Assembly: GCA_947629395.1 (NCBI GenBank)
Contig: CANRDQ010000013.1
Location: forward strand, 1-31,128
DNA from: an uncultured Bacilli bacterium
Lineage (GTDB): Bacteria; Bacillota_I; Bacilli_A; RF39; UBA660
Length of the DNA stretch: 31,128 bases
Direction of reading: 5' to 3'
The notes beneath the pieces were generated by a model. It ran no database searches, had not been told where the DNA came from, and worked only from the letters and a program-made list of their open reading frames with translations. Of this stretch, positions 1 through 9,418 are shown piece by piece. The position numbers and the translations under genes were made by a program. Each line of letters opens with the position of its first letter. Positions within the stretch are counted from its first letter, which is position 1.

Positions 1-10
1 TTTGTCTTGG

Positions 11-37
11 CATAATCTTTTTTGATTATGTTTTTTT
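11..37 (+). terminator. Rho-independent terminator of a gene left of the window
   Basis: CATAATC, a six-T loop, and GATTATG form a perfect 7-bp stem followed by a T-rich run. This fits termination of a plus-strand gene lying off the left edge. The stem is AT-rich, so strength is uncertain. Confidence 0.55.
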
Positions 38-63
38 CTTTTTTAGATTAAACGCACTTTCCT

Positions 64-95
64 TATAAATAAAAAAGGTATTAAAAATACCTTTT
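64..95 (-). terminator. Terminator of the DUF2207 gene
   Basis: AAAAGGTATT and AATACCTTTT form a 10-bp inverted repeat with a 3-nt loop. On the minus strand it is followed by a T run. It overlaps the stop codon of the DUF2207 gene, a compact arrangement seen repeatedly in this window. Confidence 0.75.
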
Positions 96-2010
96 AGAAG
101 TGGCCTCCGCCACCACCTCCACCGAAAGATCCGCCTCCCATAGAAGCTCCTCCACCAAATCCTCCACCACTGGAGTTAGAAGAATTAGCTACTCTTGAAG
201 ATACGGAATTACTATAAGATCGTTGGACACCTTGTCTAAGACCTCTTCCAAATGAATTATAGATAAACATTCTGTGATAATATCCGTAATAATATGGATC
301 ATTATACATCTCTCTATCTAAATTCATTTGATCAATTCGAGTTTTCATATCACGTTCTAATTTATCAGCACAACCTAAAACAGTTGCGTAAACTAAATAT
401 TTTTCCCAAATAATAATTTCTGGTAACTCTTTTTCATCCATAGTTCCGAAATCCTTTAAAAAGTTTTTGAAAGCTGTCCATTGTTTATATTGTAATACTC
501 CTTTTGGACTTCTGTATTTAAAACCTATTAATACTATAATTATTATAATTGCAAATACAACAGCAAAATAAGCAGGAAGAAAATCACTTTCTAATAAAGC
601 TGCACAAACAGTTAAGATAATTCCTATAAAACTTATTCCTATGGTAGTTTTGTGAATAGCCGGAGATGAAGTATAAAACTCTTCTTTTTCTCCTTCTGAT
701 ATAGCTTCTGCTTGCCATTTATTAAAGGCTGTTAAAAACTTATTAGCTGCACTATATGATTTACCATAATTTTTAATAGCATTTAATTCTACTTTATTAT
801 CTTTACCAACTATTTCAAAGATTAGATGTTCTAGTAAAGTTTCAGCTTTAGTTAAAATATTATCCTTCTCATCTACTTTAGTAAATATAAAGTTCTTTTT
901 ATCTTTAGGATCCTCTTCTACTGTAACAGCACCCTTATCAATAAGATTTAAAAGTGAGGCACTTAATGAGGTTTCAGTAACCTGTTCTTTCATTAAATAC
1001 TCTAATACTTCAGGACCATATTCACCTGGAAAATCTCGGTAATAATCCATATTAAAATCACATTGTTCACGTTTCTTTTTATCTTTTATAACTAATATAA
1101 TTAGAATAAAGATTCCTACATACCAAATAATGGTTCCATATTTAATAAGTCCTTGTACTAATCTAGCTCTTTGTCTTTGAGCATTAGCAGCATCAGCCGC
1201 TTCTTGTTCAACAGCCATAATATTATCTTTACCATCTACCTCACTAAATTTAGTAGAAAATGGAACTAGACTTGTATCAAACATCATTCTAAAGGAAATT
1301 GCATTTCCAGCTTTTAGATTATGATAAGTTATTTTAGCTGTTTTATCATCTACTCTTTCAATATAACCATCAAGTGGACCACGAAGCCAAGTACGCATAC
1401 TTTTATCATTTCGTGGTAGATTTACATAAACTACTAACTCTTCTATTTCATCTGCATAACTATCACCTAAAATATTCCACGCTACTTCTGCGACATCATC
1501 ATGAACTACAGCAGCATTTTTATAAGTATAGGCTAAATAAAAAGCTCTAGCAGTATTGGAAGTATTAAAAATTCTAAGCGATATTCCATCACTTGTATTA
1601 CTAGACTGATAATAACCACTATTACCAGTTTCATCATTATATGTAAGTATATAAGGATTACCTAAATTAAGATTTCTTAAATTTAAAGGATTTACTTGAC
1701 TCATATCAACATCAGAAACTACTAAATCAGATATCCCATCAGCATTATAAATATCACTACCATTAAATGATTCTTTAGAGCCATTAAATTGTGAAGCTTC
1801 TAAGTTTTTATATGCCAAAGTTCTTAATCTACCATTATAAGTAGGATTAAGTTCAGCAACTTCATAAACTTTTAAATCCCCATTAACTTGAATATCAAAA
1901 TTCATATATAATTTTCTAGTTTCTCCTGCTCCTAAAGCATAAGTATCTTTTGGAAATAAGAAAAAACTAGATACTAATATAAATAAAAATATTTTGTTTA
2001 TTTTTTTCAT
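94..2010 (-). CDS. DUF2207-family membrane protein, Gly-rich tail
   Basis: A 638-aa predicted membrane protein. Residues 1-25 are a signal peptide or anchor. A large extracytoplasmic domain with the DUF2207 pattern follows (start of the mature part: GAGETRKLYMNFDIQVNGDL). A TM helix lies near 290-307, followed by a cytoplasmic stretch. Two more hydrophobic segments fall at roughly 455-500. The last 25 residues are a Gly/Ser-rich tail ending GGGGHF, typical of the family. It starts at ATG 2010 with AAAGGGG upstream. DUF2207 proteins are commonly encoded beside LemA, as here, and may act together at the membrane; the molecular function is unknown. A terminator-like hairpin separates it from lemA, so the two may be unequally expressed from one transcript. 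Confidence 0.85.
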   Translation of the reverse strand: MKKINKIFLFILVSSFFLFPKDTYALGAGETRKLYMNFDIQVNGDLKVYEVAELNPTYNGRLRTLAYKNLEASQFNGSKESFNGSDIYNADGISDLVVSDVDMSQVNPLNLRNLNLGNPYILTYNDETGNSGYYQSSNTSDGISLRIFNTSNTARAFYLAYTYKNAAVVHDDVAEVAWNILGDSYADEIEELVVYVNLPRNDKSMRTWLRGPLDGYIERVDDKTAKITYHNLKAGNAISFRMMFDTSLVPFSTKFSEVDGKDNIMAVEQEAADAANAQRQRARLVQGLIKYGTIIWYVGIFILIILVIKDKKKREQCDFNMDYYRDFPGEYGPEVLEYLMKEQVTETSLSASLLNLIDKGAVTVEEDPKDKKNFIFTKVDEKDNILTKAETLLEHLIFEIVGKDNKVELNAIKNYGKSYSAANKFLTAFNKWQAEAISEGEKEEFYTSSPAIHKTTIGISFIGIILTVCAALLESDFLPAYFAVVFAIIIIIVLIGFKYRSPKGVLQYKQWTAFKNFLKDFGTMDEKELPEIIIWEKYLVYATVLGCADKLERDMKTRIDQMNLDREMYNDPYYYGYYHRMFIYNSFGRGLRQGVQRSYSNSVSSRVANSSNSSGGGFGGGASMGGGSFGGGGGGGHF

Positions 2011-2030
2011 AATACATTCCCCTTTATAAA

Positions 2031-2056
2031 GTAAAAAACTTGCTTAAAAGCAAGTT
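2031..2056 (-). terminator. Hairpin terminator/attenuator between lemA and DUF2207 gene
   Basis: AACTTGCTT and AAGCAAGTT form a near-perfect inverted repeat followed on the minus strand by TTTTTTAC. It lies between the lemA stop and the start of the DUF2207 gene, so it either ends the lemA mRNA or reduces read-through. Confidence 0.7.
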
Positions 2057-2057
2057 A

Positions 2058-2609
2058 TTAGAATGAAACTTTAGGTGTTTCTCTATCTTCACCAGTTACT
2101 TCAAAGAATTTTTCTTGCTTGAAGTGTCCAATATTTGCAACGATATTAGATGGGATTGTTTCTACTTTGTTGTTATATTTTAAAACTGTATCATTGTAAA
2201 ATTGACGCATAGTACTGATTTTATCTTCTGTATCTTTTAAATCATTTTGTAAAGATAAAAAGTTTTCATTAGCTTTTAAATCAGGATAATTTTCAGTAAG
2301 CATCATAAGTTTACTTAAACATTTAGTTAATTCCCCACTCTTTTCAATTTCTTCTTCTGGTGTTGATGCAGAAACAAATTCATTACGAGCCTTAATTACC
2401 GCTTCTAAAGTACCAGATTCATGTTTAGCATATCCTTTTACTGTTTCAACTAAATTAGGAATTAAATCAGCTCTTCTTTTTAATTGAACATCAACTTGTG
2501 CCCATTGATCTTTTACTCTATTTCTAAGACCTATTAATGAATTATAAGTTGCTACATACCATAATAATAGTACTACTACAAGTGCAACTATTATGATTAA
2601 AACTACCAT
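2058..2609 (-). CDS. lemA: LemA family protein
   Basis: A 183-aa protein with one N-terminal TM helix (about residues 2-22), then the LemA signature: YNSLIGLRNRVKDQWAQVDV, RRADLIPNLVETVKGYA, and a helical bundle with FNxxVxxYN-like spacing (YNDTVLKYNNKVETIPSN). Length matches the family (180-200 aa). LemA proteins sit in the cytoplasmic membrane with a helical domain outside; their function is poorly known. The start at 2609 has a strong AAGGAGG. A TATAAT lies at 2633-2638 (minus strand) but the -35 is poor. The next gene downstream is its usual partner, a DUF2207 protein. Confidence 0.92.
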   Translation of the reverse strand: MVVLIIIVALVVVLLLWYVATYNSLIGLRNRVKDQWAQVDVQLKRRADLIPNLVETVKGYAKHESGTLEAVIKARNEFVSASTPEEEIEKSGELTKCLSKLMMLTENYPDLKANENFLSLQNDLKDTEDKISTMRQFYNDTVLKYNNKVETIPSNIVANIGHFKQEKFFEVTGEDRETPKVSF

Positions 2610-2726
2610 ATTTATTCCTCCTTCATATTATGATTATACTATAAATTGTTCTTCTTTAAAATATTTTTTTAAATTTATGAATAAAATCTGTCAAATGGAA
2701 AAATATAAATTTAGGAGGAATTTTAT

Positions 2727-2948
2727 ATGGATATGAATATTAGAGAACATATTATTAATAATTTTCAAGGAGATGACTATGATAGTCTTAGAAATGCTAT
2801 CGAGGAATCTGTAAAAGAACAAGATGAAGTTACTCTTCCTGGTATGGGAGTATTTTTTGAAATTGTATGGAAAGAAGCTGATACAGCTTTACAAAATCAA
2901 ATATTAGAATTAATTAAAAGAAGAGTTGAAAGAGGAACTAGTAAATAG
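2727..2948 (+). CDS. sspI: Small acid-soluble spore protein SspI
   Basis: A 73-aa protein that matches SspI of Bacillus along its length as I remember it: N-terminal DxNxR, a middle LPGMGVFFEIVW block (Bacillus: LPGLGVLFEVIW), and a helical C-terminus. Family length is about 70 aa. SspI is a minor spore-core protein made in the forespore. It starts at ATG 2727 after AGGAGG. The gene stands alone between minus-strand genes. It is one of two sporulation markers here, with the SpoVB-like gene. I could not find a convincing sigma-G promoter. Confidence 0.88.
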   Translation: MDMNIREHIINNFQGDDYDSLRNAIEESVKEQDEVTLPGMGVFFEIVWKEADTALQNQILELIKRRVERGTSK

Positions 2949-2960
2949 TTCCTCTTTATT
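2931..2960 (+). terminator. Terminator of sspI, shared with convergent CDF gene
   Basis: AGAGGAACTA, GTAAA loop, TAGTTCCTCT: a perfect 10-bp stem followed by TTATTTG. The TAG stop of sspI is inside the 3' arm, and the convergent CDF gene stops at 2956. Confidence 0.85.
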
Positions 2961-3816
2961 TGTGATGATTTATATAAATTGTTACATGTTTTACTTTTAA
3001 AGAATAATGCCTAAGTATTTCTTTTTTTATTTTATTTTCTAAGTTAATTACTTGTCTTAAAGTTAGTTTGTTATCAAGATCTAACATTAACTGTAATTTA
3101 TAATATGCCCCATACTTAATTAGTATTACTTCTTTATCTTTAATAGCTTTATATTTAGTTAAGAAGTTTTCTACTTTTTCAATTGGTTCTTTTTCTTTTT
3201 CAACTTCCCCTATTAAAGAAAGAGAATTACTAATAATTACTTTTAAAGAAGATTTTAAAATCATAATTCCTATTAAAATAGATCCTATCATATCGGCATA
3301 TCTTAAGAATGGTAATGCAGAACTAAATTGTAATAATATCGCCACAATAGCCACACCTACTGTAGAATATAAATCAGCCTTTGATTCTTCAACAGAAGTA
3401 ATAAGAAGTTGACTATTAATTTCACGACCCACTTCATGCATAACATATATGGCAATAAACTTTAGAATACTGACAGTAAGTAATAACCAAAGAATAGAAA
3501 GTGGTGGGACTGTTCCTTTCTTTAAAATACCACTAATCATAATAAATAACGCTAATAAGAATAAAACTACTCCAATAAATAAATTAGCTAAATATTCAAT
3601 TTTTCCAAAACCAAACGGATGAGATTTAGTTGGTTTCTTTTTCGCTATTCTAGCACCCACTAAACAGACAATATCCGTAACAAAATCACTTAAAGTATGT
3701 AGACCATCTGCAAAAAGAGAATTCATTCCATAAAAGAACCCACACACAATTTTCGCAGTGGCAATAATAACATTATTAATCATACTATAAATTAAAACTT
3801 TACTTTCTTTTTTCAT
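2956..3816 (-). CDS. Cation diffusion facilitator (CDF) metal exporter
   Basis: A 286-aa integral membrane protein of the CDF family, which exports divalent metals (Zn, Fe, Mn or Co) by proton antiport. Seen: the TM2 motif ADGLHTLSD (H40, D44), the conserved HPFGFGKIEYLANL loop (66-79), about six hydrophobic segments, and a C-terminal cytoplasmic domain of about 80 aa. In TM5 the usual HxxxD metal-site motif reads ESKAD (E144, D148), so the site is H/D plus E/D; this may shift metal preference. I chose ATG 3816 rather than the upstream ATG 3843 because GGTGG sits about 11 nt before it. It is divergent from the alpha-galactosidase gene. Confidence 0.88.
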   Translation of the reverse strand: MKKESKVLIYSMINNVIIATAKIVCGFFYGMNSLFADGLHTLSDFVTDIVCLVGARIAKKKPTKSHPFGFGKIEYLANLFIGVVLFLLALFIMISGILKKGTVPPLSILWLLLTVSILKFIAIYVMHEVGREINSQLLITSVEESKADLYSTVGVAIVAILLQFSSALPFLRYADMIGSILIGIMILKSSLKVIISNSLSLIGEVEKEKEPIEKVENFLTKYKAIKDKEVILIKYGAYYKLQLMLDLDNKLTLRQVINLENKIKKEILRHYSLKVKHVTIYINHHK

Positions 3817-3995
3817 ATAAATACAACCACCTTTATCATACAAGTTTATTGTACCACACTTTTAGGTATTTGTATTCCTCTTAATTTATTATTTTACTAT
3901 GCAAAATTATGTAAAACGATTTTAAGTTTTCTACTTATTATTTATAAAATTTAATATTGATGTTATTATTATGATGATAAGAAAGGAAGATAAAT

Positions 3996-6221
3996 ATGGG
4001 AATTCGTGTTAAAAAAGAAAATAATGAAGTAGTATTTTTTCTAGAAACTAAAAATACTTTATATCAAATTAAAGCTGATAAATTCAAAATATTAAAACAT
4101 ATATGGTATGGTGCTAAAACAAATGGTAATATGGAATATTTACTTGATTATCCTGATGTTGGCTTTTCAGGTAATATAGAAGAAGTAAAAGATGATAGAA
4201 CCTATTCTTTAGATACTTTACCACAAGAATACTCTACTTTTGGAGTTGGAGATTATAGAATATCTTCAGTAGCAGCTAAGCATAATAATGGAAGTATTGC
4301 TTTAGATTTACGTTACGAAGACTATGAAATTACAGAGGGAAAATATTCCATACCGGGACTTCCAGCAGTGTATGCTGATAAAGAAGAAGTTAATAGTTTA
4401 GCTATAACTTTAAAAGATACAGCCTCTAATATTTCAGTTATTTTAAAATATAGTGTTTTTGAAGATTTAGATATAATTACTAGAAGTGTAGTCATTGAAA
4501 ATAATGATTCCTTACCTATTACCCTAACTCAAGCTGCGAGTCTTTGTCTTGATATTCCTTATGGAGATTATGAATGGATTCATTTTCATGGAAGACACAC
4601 TATGGAAAGAGTTTATGAACGTACTCCACTCATTCATGGTATTCAAGAATCTTCTAGTACTAGAGGAACTTCTAGTCATCAACAAAATCCTAGTGTAATT
4701 ATCTGTAGTAAAGATTGTACTGAAACTCATGGAGAATGTTTAGGTGCCGCTTTAATGTATAGTGGTAGCTTTAAAACACAAATTGAAGTAGATCAATTAA
4801 ATCAAACTCGTTTAGTTATGGGAATTAATCCGGAACTATTTAGTTGGGAGTTAAAAGAACATGAAAAATTCTATACTCCAGAAGTTATTTTATCTTTTAG
4901 TTCAACTGGTCTTGAAACTTTATCACATAATTTTCATAAAATAATTAGAAACAATGTTTGTCGTGGTAAATATAAATTAATTAATAGACCTGTACTTATT
5001 AATAACTGGGAAGCTACCTATTTTGATTTTGATGAAGAAAAAATATTTGATATTGCGAAAACAGCTTCTCAACTTGGTGTTGATATGATGGTCCTTGATG
5101 ATGGTTGGTTTGGTAAACGTGATAGTGATACTTCTGGACTTGGAGATTGGTTTGTTAATGAGAACAAAATTCATGGTGGACTAAAAAAATTAGTTGATCG
5201 TATTAATTCTTTAGGTATGAAGTTTGGAATTTGGTTTGAACCAGAAATGATTTCTGAAGATAGTGATTTATATAGAAAACATCCTGACTGGGCTATCAAA
5301 ATACCTAATAGAAAACCTAATAGAAGTCGTTCACAATTATTAATAGATATGACTAATCCAGAAGTTATTGATTATTTATATAAATGTATTAGTAACATTT
5401 TAAATAGTGCTAATGTAACTTATATAAAATGGGATTTTAATCGTAGTATTAGTGATTGGTATACAAATTTATTACCGAGTGATAGACAAAATGAAATGCC
5501 TCACCGTTTTGTTTTAGGACTTTATGAATTACTTGAAAGATTAAATCAAAACTTCCCTGATGTTCTATTTGAAGGCTGCAGTGGTGGTGGCGGAAGATTT
5601 GATGCTGGTATGATGTATTATACTCCACAAATTTGGTGTAGTGATGATACCGATGCTTATGAACGTACAAAAATACAATATGGTACATCTTTCTTCTACC
5701 CTATTTCAACTGTAGGAAGTCATGTTTCAGCTGTTCCTAATCATCAAACAGGTAGAACTACTCCAATTGAAGCTCGTGCTGTTGTCGCAATGGCTGGAAG
5801 CTTTGGATATGAACTAAATTTAAATAAAATAACTGATGAAGAAAAAGAAGCTGTTAAAGAACAAATTAAGAACTTTAAAAAATATAATTCTCTAATTCAT
5901 AATGGTAAATATTATCGTTTAAGTAACCCTCTAAATGATAAATTCGCTATTTGGGAATTTGTATCTGAAGATCAAAAAGAAATTTTAGTACAAGGTATAG
6001 TCTTTAGAACAGAACCTAATATGTTACGTTACCCTATTAAATTAAGAGGTTTAAAAGAAGAATATAACTATACTTTAGATAGTGATAATATTACATATAC
6101 AGGTAGTTCTTTAATGAATGGTGGTATTCTTCTTCCAAGAACTTGGGGAGATTATACTCCAATTAATTTACACTTTACTTTATATGAAGAAGACAAAAAG
6201 AAAGATAAACATAAAAAATAA
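3996..6221 (+). CDS. GH36 alpha-galactosidase
   Basis: A 741-aa cytoplasmic enzyme (no signal peptide), full family length. It hydrolyses terminal alpha-1,6-galactose from melibiose- and raffinose-type sugars. An N-terminal beta-sandwich is followed by the catalytic barrel from about residue 330. Visible GH36 marks: VLDDGWFGKRD, GIWFEPEMI, YIKWDFNR with nucleophile D480, CSGGGGRFDAGM, and WCSDDTDAYER with acid/base D550. The 70-residue spacing of the two catalytic Asp matches known GH36 enzymes. It starts at ATG 3996 after GAAAGGAAG. A near-palindrome GTAAAACGATTTTA (about 3911-3924) in the leader could be a LacI/CcpA-type operator, but is a weak match. No transporter is adjacent, so the sugar must enter by a distant system. 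Confidence 0.93.
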   Translation: MGIRVKKENNEVVFFLETKNTLYQIKADKFKILKHIWYGAKTNGNMEYLLDYPDVGFSGNIEEVKDDRTYSLDTLPQEYSTFGVGDYRISSVAAKHNNGSIALDLRYEDYEITEGKYSIPGLPAVYADKEEVNSLAITLKDTASNISVILKYSVFEDLDIITRSVVIENNDSLPITLTQAASLCLDIPYGDYEWIHFHGRHTMERVYERTPLIHGIQESSSTRGTSSHQQNPSVIICSKDCTETHGECLGAALMYSGSFKTQIEVDQLNQTRLVMGINPELFSWELKEHEKFYTPEVILSFSSTGLETLSHNFHKIIRNNVCRGKYKLINRPVLINNWEATYFDFDEEKIFDIAKTASQLGVDMMVLDDGWFGKRDSDTSGLGDWFVNENKIHGGLKKLVDRINSLGMKFGIWFEPEMISEDSDLYRKHPDWAIKIPNRKPNRSRSQLLIDMTNPEVIDYLYKCISNILNSANVTYIKWDFNRSISDWYTNLLPSDRQNEMPHRFVLGLYELLERLNQNFPDVLFEGCSGGGGRFDAGMMYYTPQIWCSDDTDAYERTKIQYGTSFFYPISTVGSHVSAVPNHQTGRTTPIEARAVVAMAGSFGYELNLNKITDEEKEAVKEQIKNFKKYNSLIHNGKYYRLSNPLNDKFAIWEFVSEDQKEILVQGIVFRTEPNMLRYPIKLRGLKEEYNYTLDSDNITYTGSSLMNGGILLPRTWGDYTPINLHFTLYEEDKKKDKHKK

Positions 6222-6250
6222 GCATATTCAAATCAAGAATATGCTTTTTT
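6220..6250. terminator. Bidirectional terminator, alpha-galactosidase / phosphatase
   Basis: AAGCATATTC, 7-nt loop, GAATATGCTT: a perfect 10-bp stem with TTTT on the plus side and an A-run that gives a T-tract on the minus side. It overlaps the alpha-galactosidase stop. Confidence 0.85.
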
Positions 6251-6294
6251 CAATCAATCATTAAAAATACTCTTTTCCAATATTTATAATGTTT

Positions 6295-6906
6295 TTAGTT
6301 TTCTTTTCTTAAAAATCCCATTTCATTTTCAACTTCAAATTTATTAGTATTAGTATTCAAAATATGAATACTACAATTTCCAGACTTGAATGTTTTTGTT
6401 TTATTACTCCATTCAATATTTTTAACTAAATGATAAATAATATTAATAACTCCTGAATGAGTTACTACAATAATATTTTCATCTGTATCTTTATATTTAT
6501 TTAAGATGTTATTATACCAATTTTGTATACGATTAAAAAATTCAATTGGACTTTCGCCATTAGGATATTTTTCATCCATTTTTAAAGTGTTAAAAAACAA
6601 TCCTGGATATTTAGCTAAAGCTTCATCGTTTAACATACCTGCCAAATCACCATTATTCATTTCTCTTAATTGTTTATCTGGTTCAACTTTGATTCCAACA
6701 ACTTCAGATATTACTTTAGCAGTTGTCATTGTTCTTGGTAAATCACTCGCTAAAATTTTAGTAATATTATATTTAGTTATATTGTTACTTATATATCCAC
6801 TTAATTGTTTAACCTGACGTTTTCCTTCAGCAGTTAAATCAAGACTACTCCACCCTCCACGATATTTTCCATCATCTTGGCCGTGTCTTACAAATATTAA
6901 TTTCAT
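6295..6906 (-). CDS. Histidine phosphatase family protein
   Basis: A 203-aa cytoplasmic protein of the phosphoglycerate-mutase-like histidine phosphatase superfamily. The N-terminal FVRHGQDD carries the phospho-accepting H8. LASDLPRTMTTAKV supplies the second Arg region, MNNGDLAGM the acid/base Glu region, and VVTHSGVINII the second catalytic His. Substrate cannot be told: members include phosphoserine, alpha-ribazole and sugar phosphatases. It starts at ATG 6906 with AAGGAGA upstream. The gene is alone, converging on the alpha-galactosidase gene. Confidence 0.88.
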   Translation of the reverse strand: MKLIFVRHGQDDGKYRGGWSSLDLTAEGKRQVKQLSGYISNNITKYNITKILASDLPRTMTTAKVISEVVGIKVEPDKQLREMNNGDLAGMLNDEALAKYPGLFFNTLKMDEKYPNGESPIEFFNRIQNWYNNILNKYKDTDENIIVVTHSGVINIIYHLVKNIEWSNKTKTFKSGNCSIHILNTNTNKFEVENEMGFLRKEN

Positions 6907-6920
6907 TATATCTCCTTACT

Positions 6921-6952
6921 AAATCCTTTTTATAAAAACATATAAAAGGATT
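6921..6952 (-). repeat. Inverted repeat in the phosphatase leader
   Basis: AAATCCTTTT and AAAAGGATTT are 10-nt inverted arms separated by about 12 nt, just upstream of the phosphatase ribosome site. It could be a leader hairpin or operator. No T-tract points to a terminator. Confidence 0.4.
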
Positions 6953-7019
6953 TATATACCAATAAAACAAAATATTCTTATACTATTATACAATAATTAT
7001 TTACAAATTAGCTTAACAA

Positions 7020-7067
7020 AAAAACAAATATATAATTGAGCTTATCAATATAATATTTGTTTTTTAT
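7020..7067 (-). terminator. Terminator of pheST
   Basis: AACAAATAT and ATATTTGTT pair across a central part that itself folds (ATTGA, TAAGC, TCAAT). The long hairpin is followed on the minus strand by TTTTTTTG, right after the pheT stop. Confidence 0.75.
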
Positions 7068-7070
7068 ATT

Positions 7071-9416
7071 TTATTTATCTCTTAATTCTGCATTATGTTC
7101 TACTTCAACTTTATAGATTATACGGTTAAATTTTTCCATTACTTCTTCATCTGTAAGAGTTCTAGTAGGATCCATAAATGTTAAGTTATAAGCAATTGAT
7201 TTCTTACCTTCTGCTACATTTTCTCCTGTATAAACATCAAATACTTTAACTTCATCTAATAATCTTCCTCCAGCTTTTTTAATAGTATCCATAACACTAC
7301 CAGCAGTTATATCTTTATCTAAAATGAAAGCAACATCTTTTTCAATTGCTGGATATTTAGGAGCTTCTTTATATTTGATAGGTTTAATTTTACTCATTAA
7401 AGCTTGTAGAGATAATTCAAATACATAAACTTCATCTTTTAAAATTTTAGGATGAACTCTACCCATAACACCAATTACTTTTCTATCAAGTAAGATATTA
7501 GCACTAACACCTGGATGTAAATCAGTACAATCACTTACTTCAAAGCTATATCTGTTTTTAAATCCCATATAATCAAGTAAATTTTCTACTATTCCCTTAA
7601 CAATATAAAAATCTACTTTTTTATTTACATTCCAACCATTAGTCATATAAGTACCACTTAAAAGACCAGCAATTTTACTTTCTTCATTATACTTTTTATC
7701 ATAAGTTTTTGCTATTTCATAAAGCATAATATCTTTTACTTTACGTTTCTTATTATAATCATAAACATTTAATAATGATGGAATAATTGTAGTTCTAACT
7801 ACACTCTTATCAACACTCATTGGATTAGGTAAAACTACTTTTTCTTTAGCTTCATAATCAAACATTTTAGCCATTTCAGGAGAAACTAAAGTATAAGTTT
7901 TTGTTTCATTTAATCCTAATCCTCTAAGACGTTTAGAAATTTGTTTTCTATATTTTACATCACCAATATAATCTCCACGACGAATTGGTACTCTTGGTAA
8001 TGTAGAAACTAAATTTTGATAACCATAAAGTCTACCAATTTCTTCAGCAATATCATTTATATTAGGATCAACATCTAATCTTCTTTTAGGAATAGTTACA
8101 GTAAACTTACCTTCATTTAGTTCATAAGGGAAATCAAGTCTTCCTAATTCTACTTTCATATCTTCTTCAGATATTTCAATTCCTAATAATTTATTAACTT
8201 CATTAGCAGTAAATTCTACTACTTTATCAGTTTTATCAACTGTATCATGTTTTACTATACCAGATAATACTTCTGCATTAGCATATTTTTCTAATAAATG
8301 ACATGCTCTTCTCATGGCTTTATCGGTATATTCATAACTTAAACCTTTACCATATCTAATTGATGCTGCAGTATATCTAATACTTACAGGGTCAAAAATA
8401 GCTGCTTCGATTAAAATATCAGTTGTATTCTCATCTACTTCAGTATTTTCTCCACCCATTACTCCTGCGATACATACAGGTTTATTACCATCTGTAATAA
8501 CGATATCACTAGCTTTTAAAATACGTTTTTTACTATCTAAAGTAACAACTTCTTCATTATCTTTAGCATTTCTAACTAGAATTTTATCTCCTAATTTATT
8601 TTTATCAAAGAAATGAAGTGGTTGACCATATTCTAACATTACATAATTGGAAATATCTACAACATTATTAATCGGTCTCATTCCTGCTGATATTAATCTT
8701 CTTTTAATAAATTCTGGACTTTCACCTATTTTTACGTTTCTAACCATTTTAGCTAAATAATATGGACATTTATCAGTTTCAACACTTAAACTAAAGTGAT
8801 TATCAACTTTATCTTCTATTTCTTTAAAATCATCAACAGGTAATGTTACTGGTCTATTTAAAATTGCACCTATTTCATAAGCAAAACCGATATGATAATA
8901 ACAATCGTTATTTCTATGTTTATGAATATCTAACTCATATAATGTGTCATCAAGTCCAAGGTAGTTTATAGGATCTTCTCCAACAGGAGCATCACTATTT
9001 AATTCTTCAATACCTCTATTGTAAGCTTCTTCAGTTTTTTCTTCTAAACCTAGTTCGTATAAAGCACAAATCATACCATTAGACTCTTGTCCTCTGATTT
9101 TACTAGCTTTTATTTCAAAATCTCCAGGAAGTACAGCTCCAGGTAGAGCTACTACTACTTTTAAACCTTTTCTAACATTAGAAGCTCCACATACTATTTG
9201 AGTAACTTTATCACCAATATTAACCTGACAAACATGTAGGTGATCACTGTCTGGATGATCTGTACATTCTACTACTTCACCAATTACTAAGTGATTAATA
9301 TGATTAGTAATTACTTTTTCAACGTTAATACCAGACTCAGTAATTTTAACGGCTAATTCTTCCAAATCTTGATCAGAAATATCTATATAATCTTTTACCC
9401 ATTCTAAACTTATCAT
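7071..9416 (-). CDS. pheT: Phenylalanine--tRNA ligase beta subunit
   Basis: A 781-aa beta subunit of the alpha2-beta2 PheRS. Domains: an EMAPII-like tRNA-binding domain at about 40-150 (GEVVECTDHPDSDHLHVCQV, IVCGASNVRKGLKV), the B3/B4 editing region at about 205-370 (YLAKMVRNVKIG, NNVVDISNYVMLEYGQPLHF), B5 at about 400-470, a catalytic-like core, and a C-terminal FDX-ACB domain at about 690-781 that binds the tRNA anticodon stem. It starts at ATG 9416, 2 nt after the pheS stop. Its ribosome site GAAAGGAGG lies inside the end of pheS, so the two are translationally linked. Expression is set by the pheS T-box upstream. Confidence 0.96.
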   Translation of the reverse strand: MISLEWVKDYIDISDQDLEELAVKITESGINVEKVITNHINHLVIGEVVECTDHPDSDHLHVCQVNIGDKVTQIVCGASNVRKGLKVVVALPGAVLPGDFEIKASKIRGQESNGMICALYELGLEEKTEEAYNRGIEELNSDAPVGEDPINYLGLDDTLYELDIHKHRNNDCYYHIGFAYEIGAILNRPVTLPVDDFKEIEDKVDNHFSLSVETDKCPYYLAKMVRNVKIGESPEFIKRRLISAGMRPINNVVDISNYVMLEYGQPLHFFDKNKLGDKILVRNAKDNEEVVTLDSKKRILKASDIVITDGNKPVCIAGVMGGENTEVDENTTDILIEAAIFDPVSIRYTAASIRYGKGLSYEYTDKAMRRACHLLEKYANAEVLSGIVKHDTVDKTDKVVEFTANEVNKLLGIEISEEDMKVELGRLDFPYELNEGKFTVTIPKRRLDVDPNINDIAEEIGRLYGYQNLVSTLPRVPIRRGDYIGDVKYRKQISKRLRGLGLNETKTYTLVSPEMAKMFDYEAKEKVVLPNPMSVDKSVVRTTIIPSLLNVYDYNKKRKVKDIMLYEIAKTYDKKYNEESKIAGLLSGTYMTNGWNVNKKVDFYIVKGIVENLLDYMGFKNRYSFEVSDCTDLHPGVSANILLDRKVIGVMGRVHPKILKDEVYVFELSLQALMSKIKPIKYKEAPKYPAIEKDVAFILDKDITAGSVMDTIKKAGGRLLDEVKVFDVYTGENVAEGKKSIAYNLTFMDPTRTLTDEEVMEKFNRIIYKVEVEHNAELRDK

Positions 9417-9418
9417 TT

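Noticed and set aside
2679..2708. Sigma-G promoter for sspI (GAATA-18-AATATAA)
   Set aside because: The -10 is poor and the transcript would start at the ribosome site.
4524..5688. Minus-strand ORFs inside the alpha-galactosidase gene
   Set aside because: They are antisense shadows of a well-supported GH36 gene, with no ribosome sites or family features.
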